A DNA stretch of 64,000 nucleotides from Agromyces luteolus (GTDB lineage: Bacteria > Actinomycetota > Actinomycetes > Actinomycetales > Microbacteriaceae), in NCBI RefSeq assembly GCF_009729855.1, contig NZ_WODA01000007.1:1-64000 (forward strand), written 5' to 3'. Of the stretch, positions 55,613 through 63,008 are shown piece after piece. Position 1 is the stretch's first letter, and every line of letters starts with the position of its first letter. A program made the position numbers and the translations under genes. The notes under the pieces were generated by a model. The model saw nothing but the letters and a program-made list of their open reading frames with translations. It did no database searches and was not told the DNA's origin.

Positions 55613-56524
55613 ATGGCCTTCGCAGCGTTCGCGACGACCGAGGCGCAGCCGCAGACCACGAGGAGGAAGAGCCCGATCGCGCTCTTCCTGCTCCTGCCCG
55701 GCATCCTCTACCTCGTCCTGTTCTTCCTCACCCCGCTGATCTCGCTGATCCTGACCTCGCTGCAGGCACCGAGCGAGTTCGGCGACATCGGCGTGTACGA
55801 CTACGCCTTCAACTGGCAGAACTACGTCACCGTCATCCAGGACTACTGGCCGCACATCCTCCGGTCGTTCGGCTACGCCCTGCTGGCGACGGTGTTCGCG
55901 CTCCTGTTCAGCTACCCGATCGCCTACTTCATCGGCGTGAAGGCGCGGCGGAGGCCGCTGCTGCAGAGCCTGCTGCTCGTGCTCGTCATCGCCCCGTTCT
56001 TCATCAGCTTCCTGCTGCGCACCCTCGCGTGGAAGCAGATCCTCTCGGACGAGTCGCTGATCATCACGTCGCTCAAGGCGCTGTCGCTGCTCGCTCCCGA
56101 CGCCTACTTCGCCGGGACTCCGTTCGCGGTCGTGTTCGGCCTGACGTACAACTTCATCCCGTTCATGACCCTGCCGCTCTACACCACCCTCGAGCGGCTC
56201 GACACGCGCTACCTCGAGGCCGGCAGCGACCTCTACGCGAACTCGTTCACGGTGTTCCGCAAGGTCACCATCCCGCTGTCGATGCCCGGCATCGTCGCGG
56301 GCACGCTGCTCACGTTCATCCCTGCGGCCGGTGACTACGTCAACGCGAGCCGCGACTTCCTCGGAGGTCCGGACACGCAGATGATGGGCAACGTGATCGA
56401 GGCGAACTTCCTCGTGCTGCTGAACTACCCGGCGGCCGCGGCGCTCTCGATCATCCTGATGGCGGCGATCCTCGTGCTCGTCGGCGTGTACGTGAAGCGA
56501 TCCGGAACGGAGGACCTGCTGTGA
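55613..56524 (+). CDS. potB: Polyamine ABC transporter permease, subunit B
   Basis: Integral membrane channel subunit of 303 residues with six helices; the first is IALFLLLPGILYLVLFFL (about 23-41). The cytoplasmic EAA loop that contacts the ATPase is seen as LEAGSDLYANSFTVFRKVTIP (a region around 202-222). It begins 3 nt after the potA stop and overlaps potC by GTGA. Confidence 0.93.
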   Translation: MAFAAFATTEAQPQTTRRKSPIALFLLLPGILYLVLFFLTPLISLILTSLQAPSEFGDIGVYDYAFNWQNYVTVIQDYWPHILRSFGYALLATVFALLFSYPIAYFIGVKARRRPLLQSLLLVLVIAPFFISFLLRTLAWKQILSDESLIITSLKALSLLAPDAYFAGTPFAVVFGLTYNFIPFMTLPLYTTLERLDTRYLEAGSDLYANSFTVFRKVTIPLSMPGIVAGTLLTFIPAAGDYVNASRDFLGGPDTQMMGNVIEANFLVLLNYPAAAALSIILMAAILVLVGVYVKRSGTEDLL

Positions 56525-57423
56525 GCGGCGAAGTCCAGGCGGCAGCCGTCCTCGGCGGCCTGACCGAGAGCGAGGAACTCGAGGACCGGCGGGGGCCCCA
56601 GCGGCCGCGTCGGCGCCGGATCGGACTCGGCGACTGGCTCCTTCCGGTCTACGTCGTCCTCGCGTTCATCTTCCTGCTGATCCCGATCGCGTACACCTTC
56701 GTGTTCTCGTTCAACGACTCCCTGAAGTCGAACATCGCGTGGCGCGGGTTCACGTTCGACAAGTGGCTGAACGTCTGCAACGTCGAGGGCGGAGCGGTGT
56801 GCGAGGCGTTCGGCAACAGCATCGTCATCGGCCTCGTGTCGACGGTCGTCGCGACGACGCTCGGCACGATGATCGCGATCGCGCTCGTCCGGTACCGCTT
56901 CCGGGCGCGCTCGGCGATCAGCCTCCTGCTGTTCCTGCCGATGGCCACGCCCGAGGTCGTCCTCGGTGCGGGCCTCGCGGCGCAGTTCCTCGCCGTCGGC
57001 GTGCCGAAGGACATGCTCACGATCATCCTGGCGCACACGATGTTCTGCATCAGCTTCGTCGTGGTCACGGTCAAGGCCCGTGTGGCGAGCCTCGATCCCG
57101 CGCTCGAGGAGGCCGGGCGCGACCTGTACGGCTCGCCCCGCGAGGTGTTCTGGCGGATCACGTTCCCGCTGCTGACGCCCGGCATCATGGCGGCGGCACT
57201 GCTGTCGTTCGCCCTGAGCTTCGACGACTTCATCATCACGAACTTCAACTCCGGTTCGGTGACGACGTTCCCGAAGTACATCTACATCTCGGCCTCGCGC
57301 GGCATCCCGGCCGAGGCGAACGTGATCGCGTCGGCGGTGTTCCTCGTCGCGCTCGCGATCGTGGTCATCGCGCAGGTGTCGCGGGCGGCTCGGGCCAAGC
57401 GACTCGCGGCCCAGATGGGCTGA
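56521..57423 (+). CDS. potC: Polyamine ABC transporter permease, subunit C
   Basis: Second channel subunit, 300 residues, six helices after an unusually long polar and basic N-terminus (about 1-38). The EAA loop is LEEAGRDLYGSPREVFWRIT (a region around 198-217). The GTG start overlaps the potB stop by 4 nt. A very strong hairpin follows 14 nt after its stop. Together the four genes import putrescine and related amines that feed the catabolic genes on either side. Confidence 0.93.
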   Translation: MSGEVQAAAVLGGLTESEELEDRRGPQRPRRRRIGLGDWLLPVYVVLAFIFLLIPIAYTFVFSFNDSLKSNIAWRGFTFDKWLNVCNVEGGAVCEAFGNSIVIGLVSTVVATTLGTMIAIALVRYRFRARSAISLLLFLPMATPEVVLGAGLAAQFLAVGVPKDMLTIILAHTMFCISFVVVTVKARVASLDPALEEAGRDLYGSPREVFWRITFPLLTPGIMAAALLSFALSFDDFIITNFNSGSVTTFPKYIYISASRGIPAEANVIASAVFLVALAIVVIAQVSRAARAKRLAAQMG

Positions 57424-57437
57424 CCCGGCGGCGCGCC

Positions 57438-57475
57438 CGCGGAGGCCGCGACCCCTCGGGGTCGCGGCCTCCGCG
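57438..57475. terminator. Very strong bidirectional hairpin between potC and the asparaginase gene
   Basis: The 18-nt arms 57438-57455 (CGCGGAGGCCGCGACCCC) and 57458-57475 are perfect complements around TC. It lies between convergent genes and can serve both. No T-tract is seen, as in other terminators of this window. Confidence 0.8.
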
Positions 57476-57515
57476 CGTGGGCGGACGTGGCCGGGTCGCC
57501 GCGCGGAGCCCGCGG

Positions 57516-58505
57516 TCAGACGGTGGCGCGGATGCGGCCGACGACGCGTCCGCCGCCGAGCACGTCGAGGCCGAGCTCGGGTTCGAGCGCGTCGACGGCG
57601 GATGCCTCGAGCGCGCCGGCGCCGACGAGGAGCCGTGCGGCGACGATCGCGGAGGCCCTCGGCGAGCCGTCGAGCATCTTGAGCGCGACCGTGGTGCCGT
57701 CGGCGGCGGTCATGACCTGGACGCCCTCGGCCCCGAACTTCGAGAACACGCCGAGCCGATCGATCGCGACGGAGTCGGGTCGTCCGGGTCCGGCGACGGC
57801 CCAGCCGTTCGCGCGCACGCCCTCGGCGAGCGCGGCGCCCTCCCGGAAGAGCGCGAAGGGCGACGAGGTCGACGACGAGGCGATCTTCTGGACGCCGCGT
57901 GCGAGCGCGGTGAGACCGACCGCGTGGACCGGTGCGCCGCAGCCGTCGATGACGGTCGCCGCCGGCCGCTCGCCGGTGAGGCGCTCGAACACGTCGAGGA
58001 TGCGCTTCTGCAGCGGATGGTCGAGGTCGAGGTAGTCCTCGATCGGCCAGCCGTTCGCGTGGCACGCGAGGAGCATCGCCGCGTGCTTGCCCGAGCAGTT
58101 CATCGTGATGGACTCGGGGCGCATGCCGCCGCGGACGAGCTCGTCGCGGGACGCGCGATCGGTCGGGAACTCGGGCGGGCAGCGCAGTGCCGAAGCGGGC
58201 AGCCCGACGCGCGCGAGCAGCCCGCGCACGAGTGCGACGTGCTGCTGGGTCCCGCTGTGGCTCGCCGTCGCGATCGCGGCGTCCTCACCGCGGAGCGTCA
58301 CGCCCGAGGTCATCACGGCGAGCGCCTGGAACGGCTTCATGCTGGAGCGGGGGAGGACCGGAGCGGTCGAGTCGCCGAGCTCGCGCACGACCTCGCCGTC
58401 GGGCCCGAGGACGACGGCGGAGCCGACGTGGCGCGACTCCACGAAGCCGCCGCGTTCGACGACGGCCAGCTGTGCGGCGGCCGAGGCCGCGAAGGTCTCG
58501 CCCAC
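57516..58505 (-). CDS. Asparaginase family protein (Asparaginase_II type)
   Basis: A 329-residue cytosolic protein of the actinobacterial/rhizobial type asparaginase family, unrelated to the classic E. coli enzymes. Hallmarks are PRSSMKPFQAL (about 52-62), ATASHSGTQQH, NCSGKHAAMLLAC (about 137-149), DGCGAPVHA and GRPDSVAIDRLGVFSKFG. The motifs that carry the active-site Ser, Lys and Cys residues are intact. The expected reaction is asparagine to aspartate and ammonia. The GTG start lies 3 nt after the gabT stop, so both are one transcript; the link with GABA metabolism suggests shared nitrogen control. Confidence 0.88.
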   Translation of the reverse strand: MGETFAASAAAQLAVVERGGFVESRHVGSAVVLGPDGEVVRELGDSTAPVLPRSSMKPFQALAVMTSGVTLRGEDAAIATASHSGTQQHVALVRGLLARVGLPASALRCPPEFPTDRASRDELVRGGMRPESITMNCSGKHAAMLLACHANGWPIEDYLDLDHPLQKRILDVFERLTGERPAATVIDGCGAPVHAVGLTALARGVQKIASSSTSSPFALFREGAALAEGVRANGWAVAGPGRPDSVAIDRLGVFSKFGAEGVQVMTAADGTTVALKMLDGSPRASAIVAARLLVGAGALEASAVDALEPELGLDVLGGGRVVGRIRATV

Positions 58506-58508
58506 GGG

Positions 58509-59894
58509 TCAGGCGAGGGACGCGAAGGCGTCGTCGAGCACGCCGAGCGCATCCTCGATGAGCTCGTCGGTCATCCGCAGGCTCGGGAGGAACCGCAGCA
58601 CGTTGCCCCACGTGCCGGCGCTCAGGAACAGGACGCCCTGCTGCGCGGCGTAGGCGACGATCGCCGACACGGCCGCCGCGTTCGGGGTCTTCGCGATCTC
58701 CGCGGTCCCGGACTCGACGAGCTCGATCGCGATCATCGCGCCGCGGCCGCGGATGTCGCCGATGACGTCGTACCTCTCGCGCAGGCGCTCGAGTCCGGCG
58801 GTGAGGGTCGCCTCGATGCGGCGCGCCTCGGCGAGGAGGCCCTCCTCCTCGATGGTGTCGAAGACCGCGATCGCGGCCGCGCACGCGACGGGGTTCCCGC
58901 CGAACGTGCCGCCCAGGCCGCCGGGGTGCGAGGCGTCCATGATCTCGGCCCGCCCGGTGACGGCGGCCAGCGGGAAGCCGGCCGCGATGCCCTTCGCGGT
59001 CAGGACGAGGTCGGGGGTCCAGCCGAAGTGCTCGGACGCGTAGTACGCGCCGGTGCGCGCCATCCCGGACTGGATCTCGTCGGCGATCATGACGACGCCG
59101 TTCGCGGTGCACCACTCCTGCAGCGCCGGGAGGTAGCCGTCGGCGTAGACCATGAAGCCGCCCTCGCCCTGGATGGGCTCGACCACGAGGCACGCGAGGT
59201 CGGACGCGCCCACGACCTTGTCGAGGTAGCCGATCGTGCGGGCCGCCGCCTCCGCGCCGGACAGGCCGTCGCGGTAGGGGTAGGAGCTCGGGGCGTGGTA
59301 CACGTCGCCCGCGAACGGGCCGAACCCGGTGCCGTACGGCATGGCCTTGTGGTTCATGGCCATCGTGAGGTTCGTGCGGCCGTGGTACGCGTGGTCGAGC
59401 ACGGCGACCGCGCGCCGACCGGTGTGCTTGCGCGCGATCTTCACCCCGTTCTCGACCGCCTCGGCACCGGAGTTCACGAGCACGGACTTCTTGGCGAAGT
59501 CGCCGGGCGTGTGCGCGGCGAGCAGCTCGGCCACGCGGACGTACTCCTCGTACGGCGTGATGGTGAAGAGCGTGTGCAGCACGTCGCGCGACTGCGCGGT
59601 GGCGGCCTCGACGACGCGGGCGGGCGTGTGGCCGACCGTGGTCACGCCGATGCCGGCGCCGAAGTCGAGGAACCGGTTGCCGTCGACGTCTTCGAGGACG
59701 GCACCGTGCGCTCGCTCGATGTAGACGGGGAGCACGCTCGAGACGCCCGCGGAGACGACGGCGGTGCGGCGCGCCTGGAGCTCCTGCGAGCGGGGGCCGG
59801 GGACGGCGGTGACGATCCGTCGCTGCTGCGGCACGGCGGCCGATTCGACCGATTCGGCGGGCACGGATTCGACGGGGATCCAGGTGTCAGTCAT
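58509..59894 (-). CDS. gabT: 4-aminobutyrate aminotransferase
   Basis: PLP-dependent class III aminotransferase of 461 residues that transfers the amino group of GABA to 2-oxoglutarate, giving succinate semialdehyde. It has NSGAEAVENGVKIAR (cofactor phosphate site, about 135-150), the aspartate in IADEIQSGMARTG (about 262-274) and the Schiff-base lysine in LTAKGIAAGFPL (about 293). The N-terminus has about 40 extra residues before the family start. TAAGCT upstream gives a nearly leaderless transcript. With the aminotransferase and dehydrogenase near 31.7-35.3 kb it completes putrescine to succinate semialdehyde. The succinate-semialdehyde dehydrogenase gene is not in the window. Confidence 0.92.
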   Translation of the reverse strand: MTDTWIPVESVPAESVESAAVPQQRRIVTAVPGPRSQELQARRTAVVSAGVSSVLPVYIERAHGAVLEDVDGNRFLDFGAGIGVTTVGHTPARVVEAATAQSRDVLHTLFTITPYEEYVRVAELLAAHTPGDFAKKSVLVNSGAEAVENGVKIARKHTGRRAVAVLDHAYHGRTNLTMAMNHKAMPYGTGFGPFAGDVYHAPSSYPYRDGLSGAEAAARTIGYLDKVVGASDLACLVVEPIQGEGGFMVYADGYLPALQEWCTANGVVMIADEIQSGMARTGAYYASEHFGWTPDLVLTAKGIAAGFPLAAVTGRAEIMDASHPGGLGGTFGGNPVACAAAIAVFDTIEEEGLLAEARRIEATLTAGLERLRERYDVIGDIRGRGAMIAIELVESGTAEIAKTPNAAAVSAIVAYAAQQGVLFLSAGTWGNVLRFLPSLRMTDELIEDALGVLDDAFASLA

Positions 59895-59903
59895 GATCGG
59901 ACC

Positions 59904-59909
59904 AGCTTA
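59904..59909 (-). promoter_or_regulatory. -10 box of the gabT-asparaginase transcript
   Basis: TAAGCT on the minus strand lies at -15 to -10 from the gabT ATG (59894), so any leader is only a few bases long. No ribosome site is present. Confidence 0.45.
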
Positions 59910-59997
59910 ACCCCGGGGCCGCCGCGCGAGGTCGGCGGCCGGGTGCAGGATCGACGACGGTGGAGCGTTCCGCTCACGCCGCACGGGAGGGAGCGAC

Positions 59998-60477
59998 ATG
60001 CTCGGGGAGCACCACTACGCGATCGAACTCGAATGGCAGGGCGACCGCGGCGAGGGAACGAGCTCGTACCGGTCGTACGGCCGGCAGCACGTCGTGCGCG
60101 CCACCGGCAAGCTCCACGAGATCGCGGGCTCGAGCGACCGGGCCTTCCACGGCGATCGCGACCGCTGGAATCCGGAGGAGCTCGTGCTCGCCGCGCTCAG
60201 CCAGTGCCACATGCTGTCGTACCTGCACGTCGCCGTGAACCACGGGGTCGTGGTCGTCGGGTACGAGGATGCCGCGACCGCGACCATGCGCGAGGACGGG
60301 CGCGGCGGCGGGCGGCTCGAGGAGGCGGTCCTGCGCCCGCGCGTCACGGTCGCCGATCCGTCGATGCGCGAGCTCGCCGAGTCGCTGCACCACGAGGCGT
60401 CCGAGAAGTGCTTCATCGCGGCATCCGTCGCCTTCCCCGTCCGGCACGAGCCGGCGACGCTCGTCCGAGGCGGCTGA
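59998..60477 (+). CDS. OsmC family protein
   Basis: A 159-residue protein of the OsmC/Ohr fold, thiol peroxidases that reduce organic hydroperoxides. The two cysteines of the family are present: C70 in LSQCHMLSYL and C138 in SEKCFIAASVAFPV. The arginine-bearing N-terminal strands (YRSYGRQHVVRATGK) are typical of the OsmC-like subgroup. GGGAGGG lies before the ATG. It stands alone, divergent from gabT and convergent with the lipoprotein gene 37 nt away. Confidence 0.9.
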   Translation: MLGEHHYAIELEWQGDRGEGTSSYRSYGRQHVVRATGKLHEIAGSSDRAFHGDRDRWNPEELVLAALSQCHMLSYLHVAVNHGVVVVGYEDAATATMREDGRGGGRLEEAVLRPRVTVADPSMRELAESLHHEASEKCFIAASVAFPVRHEPATLVRGG

Positions 60478-60514
60478 CGCCGGCGACCCGCGCGAGGCGG
60501 TCGAACGGCGCCGG

Positions 60515-61429
60515 TCAGGGGAGCGACTGGGTGGGCGCGAGCGCCGACCCGGGCGGCGCGGGCGCCGGGCACGGGTACCCGCCGACGAGTCGCGAGCACG
60601 GCGGGAAGTACGGGGGGAGCCGTTCGTCGTGGGGGTCGCCGAACCACCGGTTCCAGATGCGCCAGAAGTTCAGGTTGCCGTACGCCGAGCAGTCGTCCCC
60701 GGCCGTCGGGTCGGCCAGGACGGCGTCGTTCGGCTGGTACGGCGTGTAGTTGTAGAGGTTCGCCGTGGCCTGGTTGCGGATGCGGACCGTGGAGGCGCCG
60801 CACGCGGCATCCGGGTGGAAGCCGACGTCGACGGATCCGATCCGGAAGGTCCGGACGGGTTCGACCGTGTACTGCCGGAACTGCCACGCGGCCCGGTAGA
60901 CCTGGTTGAAGAAGCCGAAGTACCGGGCGTCGCAGTCGGCGGTGTCGGGGCAGCCGTAGCCGGTCGCGCGCTCGTAGCCGCGCGCGCTCGGCCGCGTGAG
61001 CAGCGACTGCTCCTTCTGGAGGAGCACGAGGAGGGTCCGCGGGCTCACGCCGCAGGCGGCGGCGGCCTCGCCGATGATCCGACTCGCGGGCACGGCCTCG
61101 CCGCCCGCGACGGCGGTGCAGTGCCGCGGCCCGGCGGCGGGCACGGCCTCGACGTCCTCGGTGTACTCCGCGAGGCACGGCACGTCGTCGACGGGCCGGC
61201 AGTCGCGCGACTCGAGGAAGGCCTGGACGTCGCGCACGGTCATCGCAGCCGAGTCGTAGAAGGAGTCGTCGCTCACGATGAACCCCGGATCGAACCGATC
61301 GGTCGAGGGGATCCGCCGGTCGGCGGAGGTCGGGTCGCGCTCGATCCCGGTGTCCGCCACGCACCCGGCCAGCAGCAGGGCAGCGGATGCCGCGATCGCG
61401 GCGATCCACGCGCGGGAGCTCGTCCTCAT
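60515..61429 (-). CDS. Lipoprotein with lysozyme-like (lytic transglycosylase-type) domain
   Basis: A 304-residue lipoprotein: signal helix about 8-20, lipobox LAGC with acylated C23. The conserved actinobacterial domain follows, with MTVRDVQAFLES, ACGVSPRTLLVLLQKEQSLL (a region around 133-152; the glutamate of KEQ is the likely catalytic acid), YGCPDT, YFGFFNQVYRAAWQF and NQATANLYNYTPYQPN. Such domains are often named hemagglutinin-like but the LLQKEQ helix resembles the active helix of lytic transglycosylases, so a peptidoglycan role is likely. Seven or more cysteines after the lipobox suggest disulphides. TATCGT at -13 to -8 from the ATG fits a leaderless mRNA. Confidence 0.83.
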   Translation of the reverse strand: MRTSSRAWIAAIAASAALLLAGCVADTGIERDPTSADRRIPSTDRFDPGFIVSDDSFYDSAAMTVRDVQAFLESRDCRPVDDVPCLAEYTEDVEAVPAAGPRHCTAVAGGEAVPASRIIGEAAAACGVSPRTLLVLLQKEQSLLTRPSARGYERATGYGCPDTADCDARYFGFFNQVYRAAWQFRQYTVEPVRTFRIGSVDVGFHPDAACGASTVRIRNQATANLYNYTPYQPNDAVLADPTAGDDCSAYGNLNFWRIWNRWFGDPHDERLPPYFPPCSRLVGGYPCPAPAPPGSALAPTQSLP

Positions 61430-61436
61430 CCGGCCG

Positions 61437-61442
61437 ACGATA
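61437..61442 (-). promoter_or_regulatory. -10 box of the lysozyme-like lipoprotein gene
   Basis: TATCGT on the minus strand at -13 to -8 from the ATG (61429). The hexamer and its placement are identical to those of the lipoprotein gene at 206-835. No ribosome site is present. Confidence 0.5.
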
Positions 61443-61494
61443 CCCGTGCCGGCCGCCCGGTCGCTGGGAACGTCCACCGATTCCCGTGGGCCGG

Positions 61495-62256
61495 CTACAC
61501 GCGTTCGCGCGGGGCGACGCGGTCGGCGATCTTCGCGAGCGTGCCCTGCGGCGGGGCCTCGTTGTAGGCGTTCGCGAGTTCCTGCCCCGTGAGGGCGTGG
61601 ATCGCCGCCATGATCTCGTCGGTCGCGGCGCGCCGAGCGCGACCCGACGTCGCCGCGCCGTGCCGGCCGAGGTCGAGCGGCTCGCCGAACCGCACGGTGA
61701 CCGGGCGCACGCGCGGCAGCGACGAACCGACGGGCTGGATCTCCTGCGTGCCGACGAGGCCCACCGGCACGACGACCGCGCCGGTCGTCAGGGCGAGCCA
61801 CGCGATGCCGGTGCGGCCGCGGTAGAGGCGGCCGTCGAGGGACCGCGTGCCCTCGGGGTAGAGCGCGAACGCGCTGCCCGAGTCGAGGATCCGGCGGCCC
61901 TGGTCGAGCGCCGCCTGCGCCTGGGCGCCGGCGCCGCGTTCGACGCTCACCGCGCCGATGGCCGTGAAGAACGTGCGCGACAACCACCCCCGGAATCCGG
62001 TGCCGGTGAAGTAGTGCGACTTCGCGAGGAACTGCACCGGGCGCGGAGCGGCGAGCGGGATGACGATGCTGTCGACGAACGACAGGTGGTTCGAGGCGAG
62101 GATCACGGGGCCGGTCGGCGGCACGTGCTCGGCGCCGGTGATCATCGGCCGGTAGATCATGCGCACGAGCGGGCGGAGGACGCCGCGGACGAGCCCGTAC
62201 ACCGGGCCGGGCTTCGACGGCGGGGCGGGGACGGCGTCGGCCTCGATCTCACTCAC
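61495..62256 (-). CDS. 1-acyl-sn-glycerol-3-phosphate acyltransferase (PlsC)
   Basis: Membrane-associated acyltransferase of 253 residues that makes phosphatidic acid from lysophosphatidic acid and acyl-CoA. The catalytic NHxxxxD box is NHLSFVDS (H57, D62); the substrate-binding box is YPEGTRSLDG (about 133-142), and VVPVGLVGT is the third family block. One or two hydrophobic segments near the N-terminus anchor it. The GTG start is supported by a TAGCGT box at exactly -12 to -7. It is divergent from the phosphopantetheinyl-transferase-like gene. Confidence 0.92.
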   Translation of the reverse strand: MSEIEADAVPAPPSKPGPVYGLVRGVLRPLVRMIYRPMITGAEHVPPTGPVILASNHLSFVDSIVIPLAAPRPVQFLAKSHYFTGTGFRGWLSRTFFTAIGAVSVERGAGAQAQAALDQGRRILDSGSAFALYPEGTRSLDGRLYRGRTGIAWLALTTGAVVVPVGLVGTQEIQPVGSSLPRVRPVTVRFGEPLDLGRHGAATSGRARRAATDEIMAAIHALTGQELANAYNEAPPQGTLAKIADRVAPRERV

Positions 62257-62262
62257 CCTCCG

Positions 62263-62268
62263 ACGCTA
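62263..62268 (-). promoter_or_regulatory. -10 box of a leaderless plsC transcript
   Basis: TAGCGT on the minus strand at -12 to -7 from the plsC GTG (62256), the same geometry as argS, ogt and dxr. Confidence 0.55.
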
Positions 62269-62342
62269 CGTCAGGGCGTATGCGGGCCCCGGAATATCAC
62301 CGAGCCGTCGGCGGATGCCACCGAGTGCGAGATCATGGGCGC

Positions 62343-62999
62343 ATGGACATCGCATCCGCCGACGTCGTCGAGATCGACGACACCGGCGTGCGCGTGATGG
62401 TCGCGGGAGGCGCCCGCCGCGGCGCCGGGGTCGAGTCGGTGCTGCGCGCGCACCTCGCCGGCTCGTCGGGCGTGCCGGCCGACGACGTCGAGCTGGTGCA
62501 CGCATGCCCCGTGTGCGGCGTTCGGCACGGCAGCCCCGTCGTGCGGTACCCGACGACCGCCTCGGGCGGTCCGTGGTTCGCGGACGCGGCCACTGGGGCC
62601 GGCGTGGTCGTCGCGGCGGCCGGCACGAGGCATCCGCTCGGGGTCGGCGTGGAAGCCGCGACGCCGGAGCCCGCACCCGCCCTCGACGCCGCGGCACTGC
62701 ACCCGATGGAGCGGGCCCGCCTCGACGAGGTGGACCCGTCGGCGCGTGCGCTCGTGCGGGCGCAGCTGTGGGCGCGCAAGTCGGCGCTGCTCCGGGCCGT
62801 CGGACACCTCGAGGTCCTCGAGCCCTCGCGGATCGCCCTGTCGCTCCCCGGCGACGACCACGGCGACGCGCGCATCGTGCGGAGCGTGCCCGAGCTCGGG
62901 TCGGGCTGGGAGGACGTGCGCATCGTGGACGTCGCCGTGCCGGGCCGCCTCGCGGCATCCGTCGCCCTGCTGCCCCGCCGCTCAGGGCGCGCGGCCTAG
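62343..62999 (+). CDS. 4'-phosphopantetheinyl transferase-like protein, degenerate
   Basis: A 218-residue protein with a Sfp/EntD-like layout. The N-terminal half has the CPVCGVRHGSPVV segment (about 56-68), the middle has LGVGVEAATPE (about 99-109) and the helix near 140 reads QLWARKSALLRAVGH. In active enzymes these positions read GVDxE and WxxKEA and bind magnesium; here the Asp is Gly and the Glu after Lys is Ser, so catalysis is doubtful. The ATG at 62343 is tentative, with no ribosome site; an in-frame ATG at 62280 would add 21 residues. The -10 box of dxr overlaps its stop. Confidence 0.6.
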   Translation: MDIASADVVEIDDTGVRVMVAGGARRGAGVESVLRAHLAGSSGVPADDVELVHACPVCGVRHGSPVVRYPTTASGGPWFADAATGAGVVVAAAGTRHPLGVGVEAATPEPAPALDAAALHPMERARLDEVDPSARALVRAQLWARKSALLRAVGHLEVLEPSRIALSLPGDDHGDARIVRSVPELGSGWEDVRIVDVAVPGRLAASVALLPRRSGRAA

Positions 63000-63002
63000 A
63001 GT
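62997..63002 (+). promoter_or_regulatory. -10 box of a leaderless dxr transcript
   Basis: TAGAGT lies at exactly -12 to -7 from the dxr GTG (63009). Its first three bases are the TAG stop codon of the upstream gene. Confidence 0.6.
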
Positions 63003-63008
63003 GTCCGT

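Noticed and set aside
29060-59894. Search for mobile elements around the envelope block and polyamine genes
   Set aside because: No transposase, integrase, direct-repeat attachment site or tRNA gene borders the block, so there is no direct evidence for how it was inserted.
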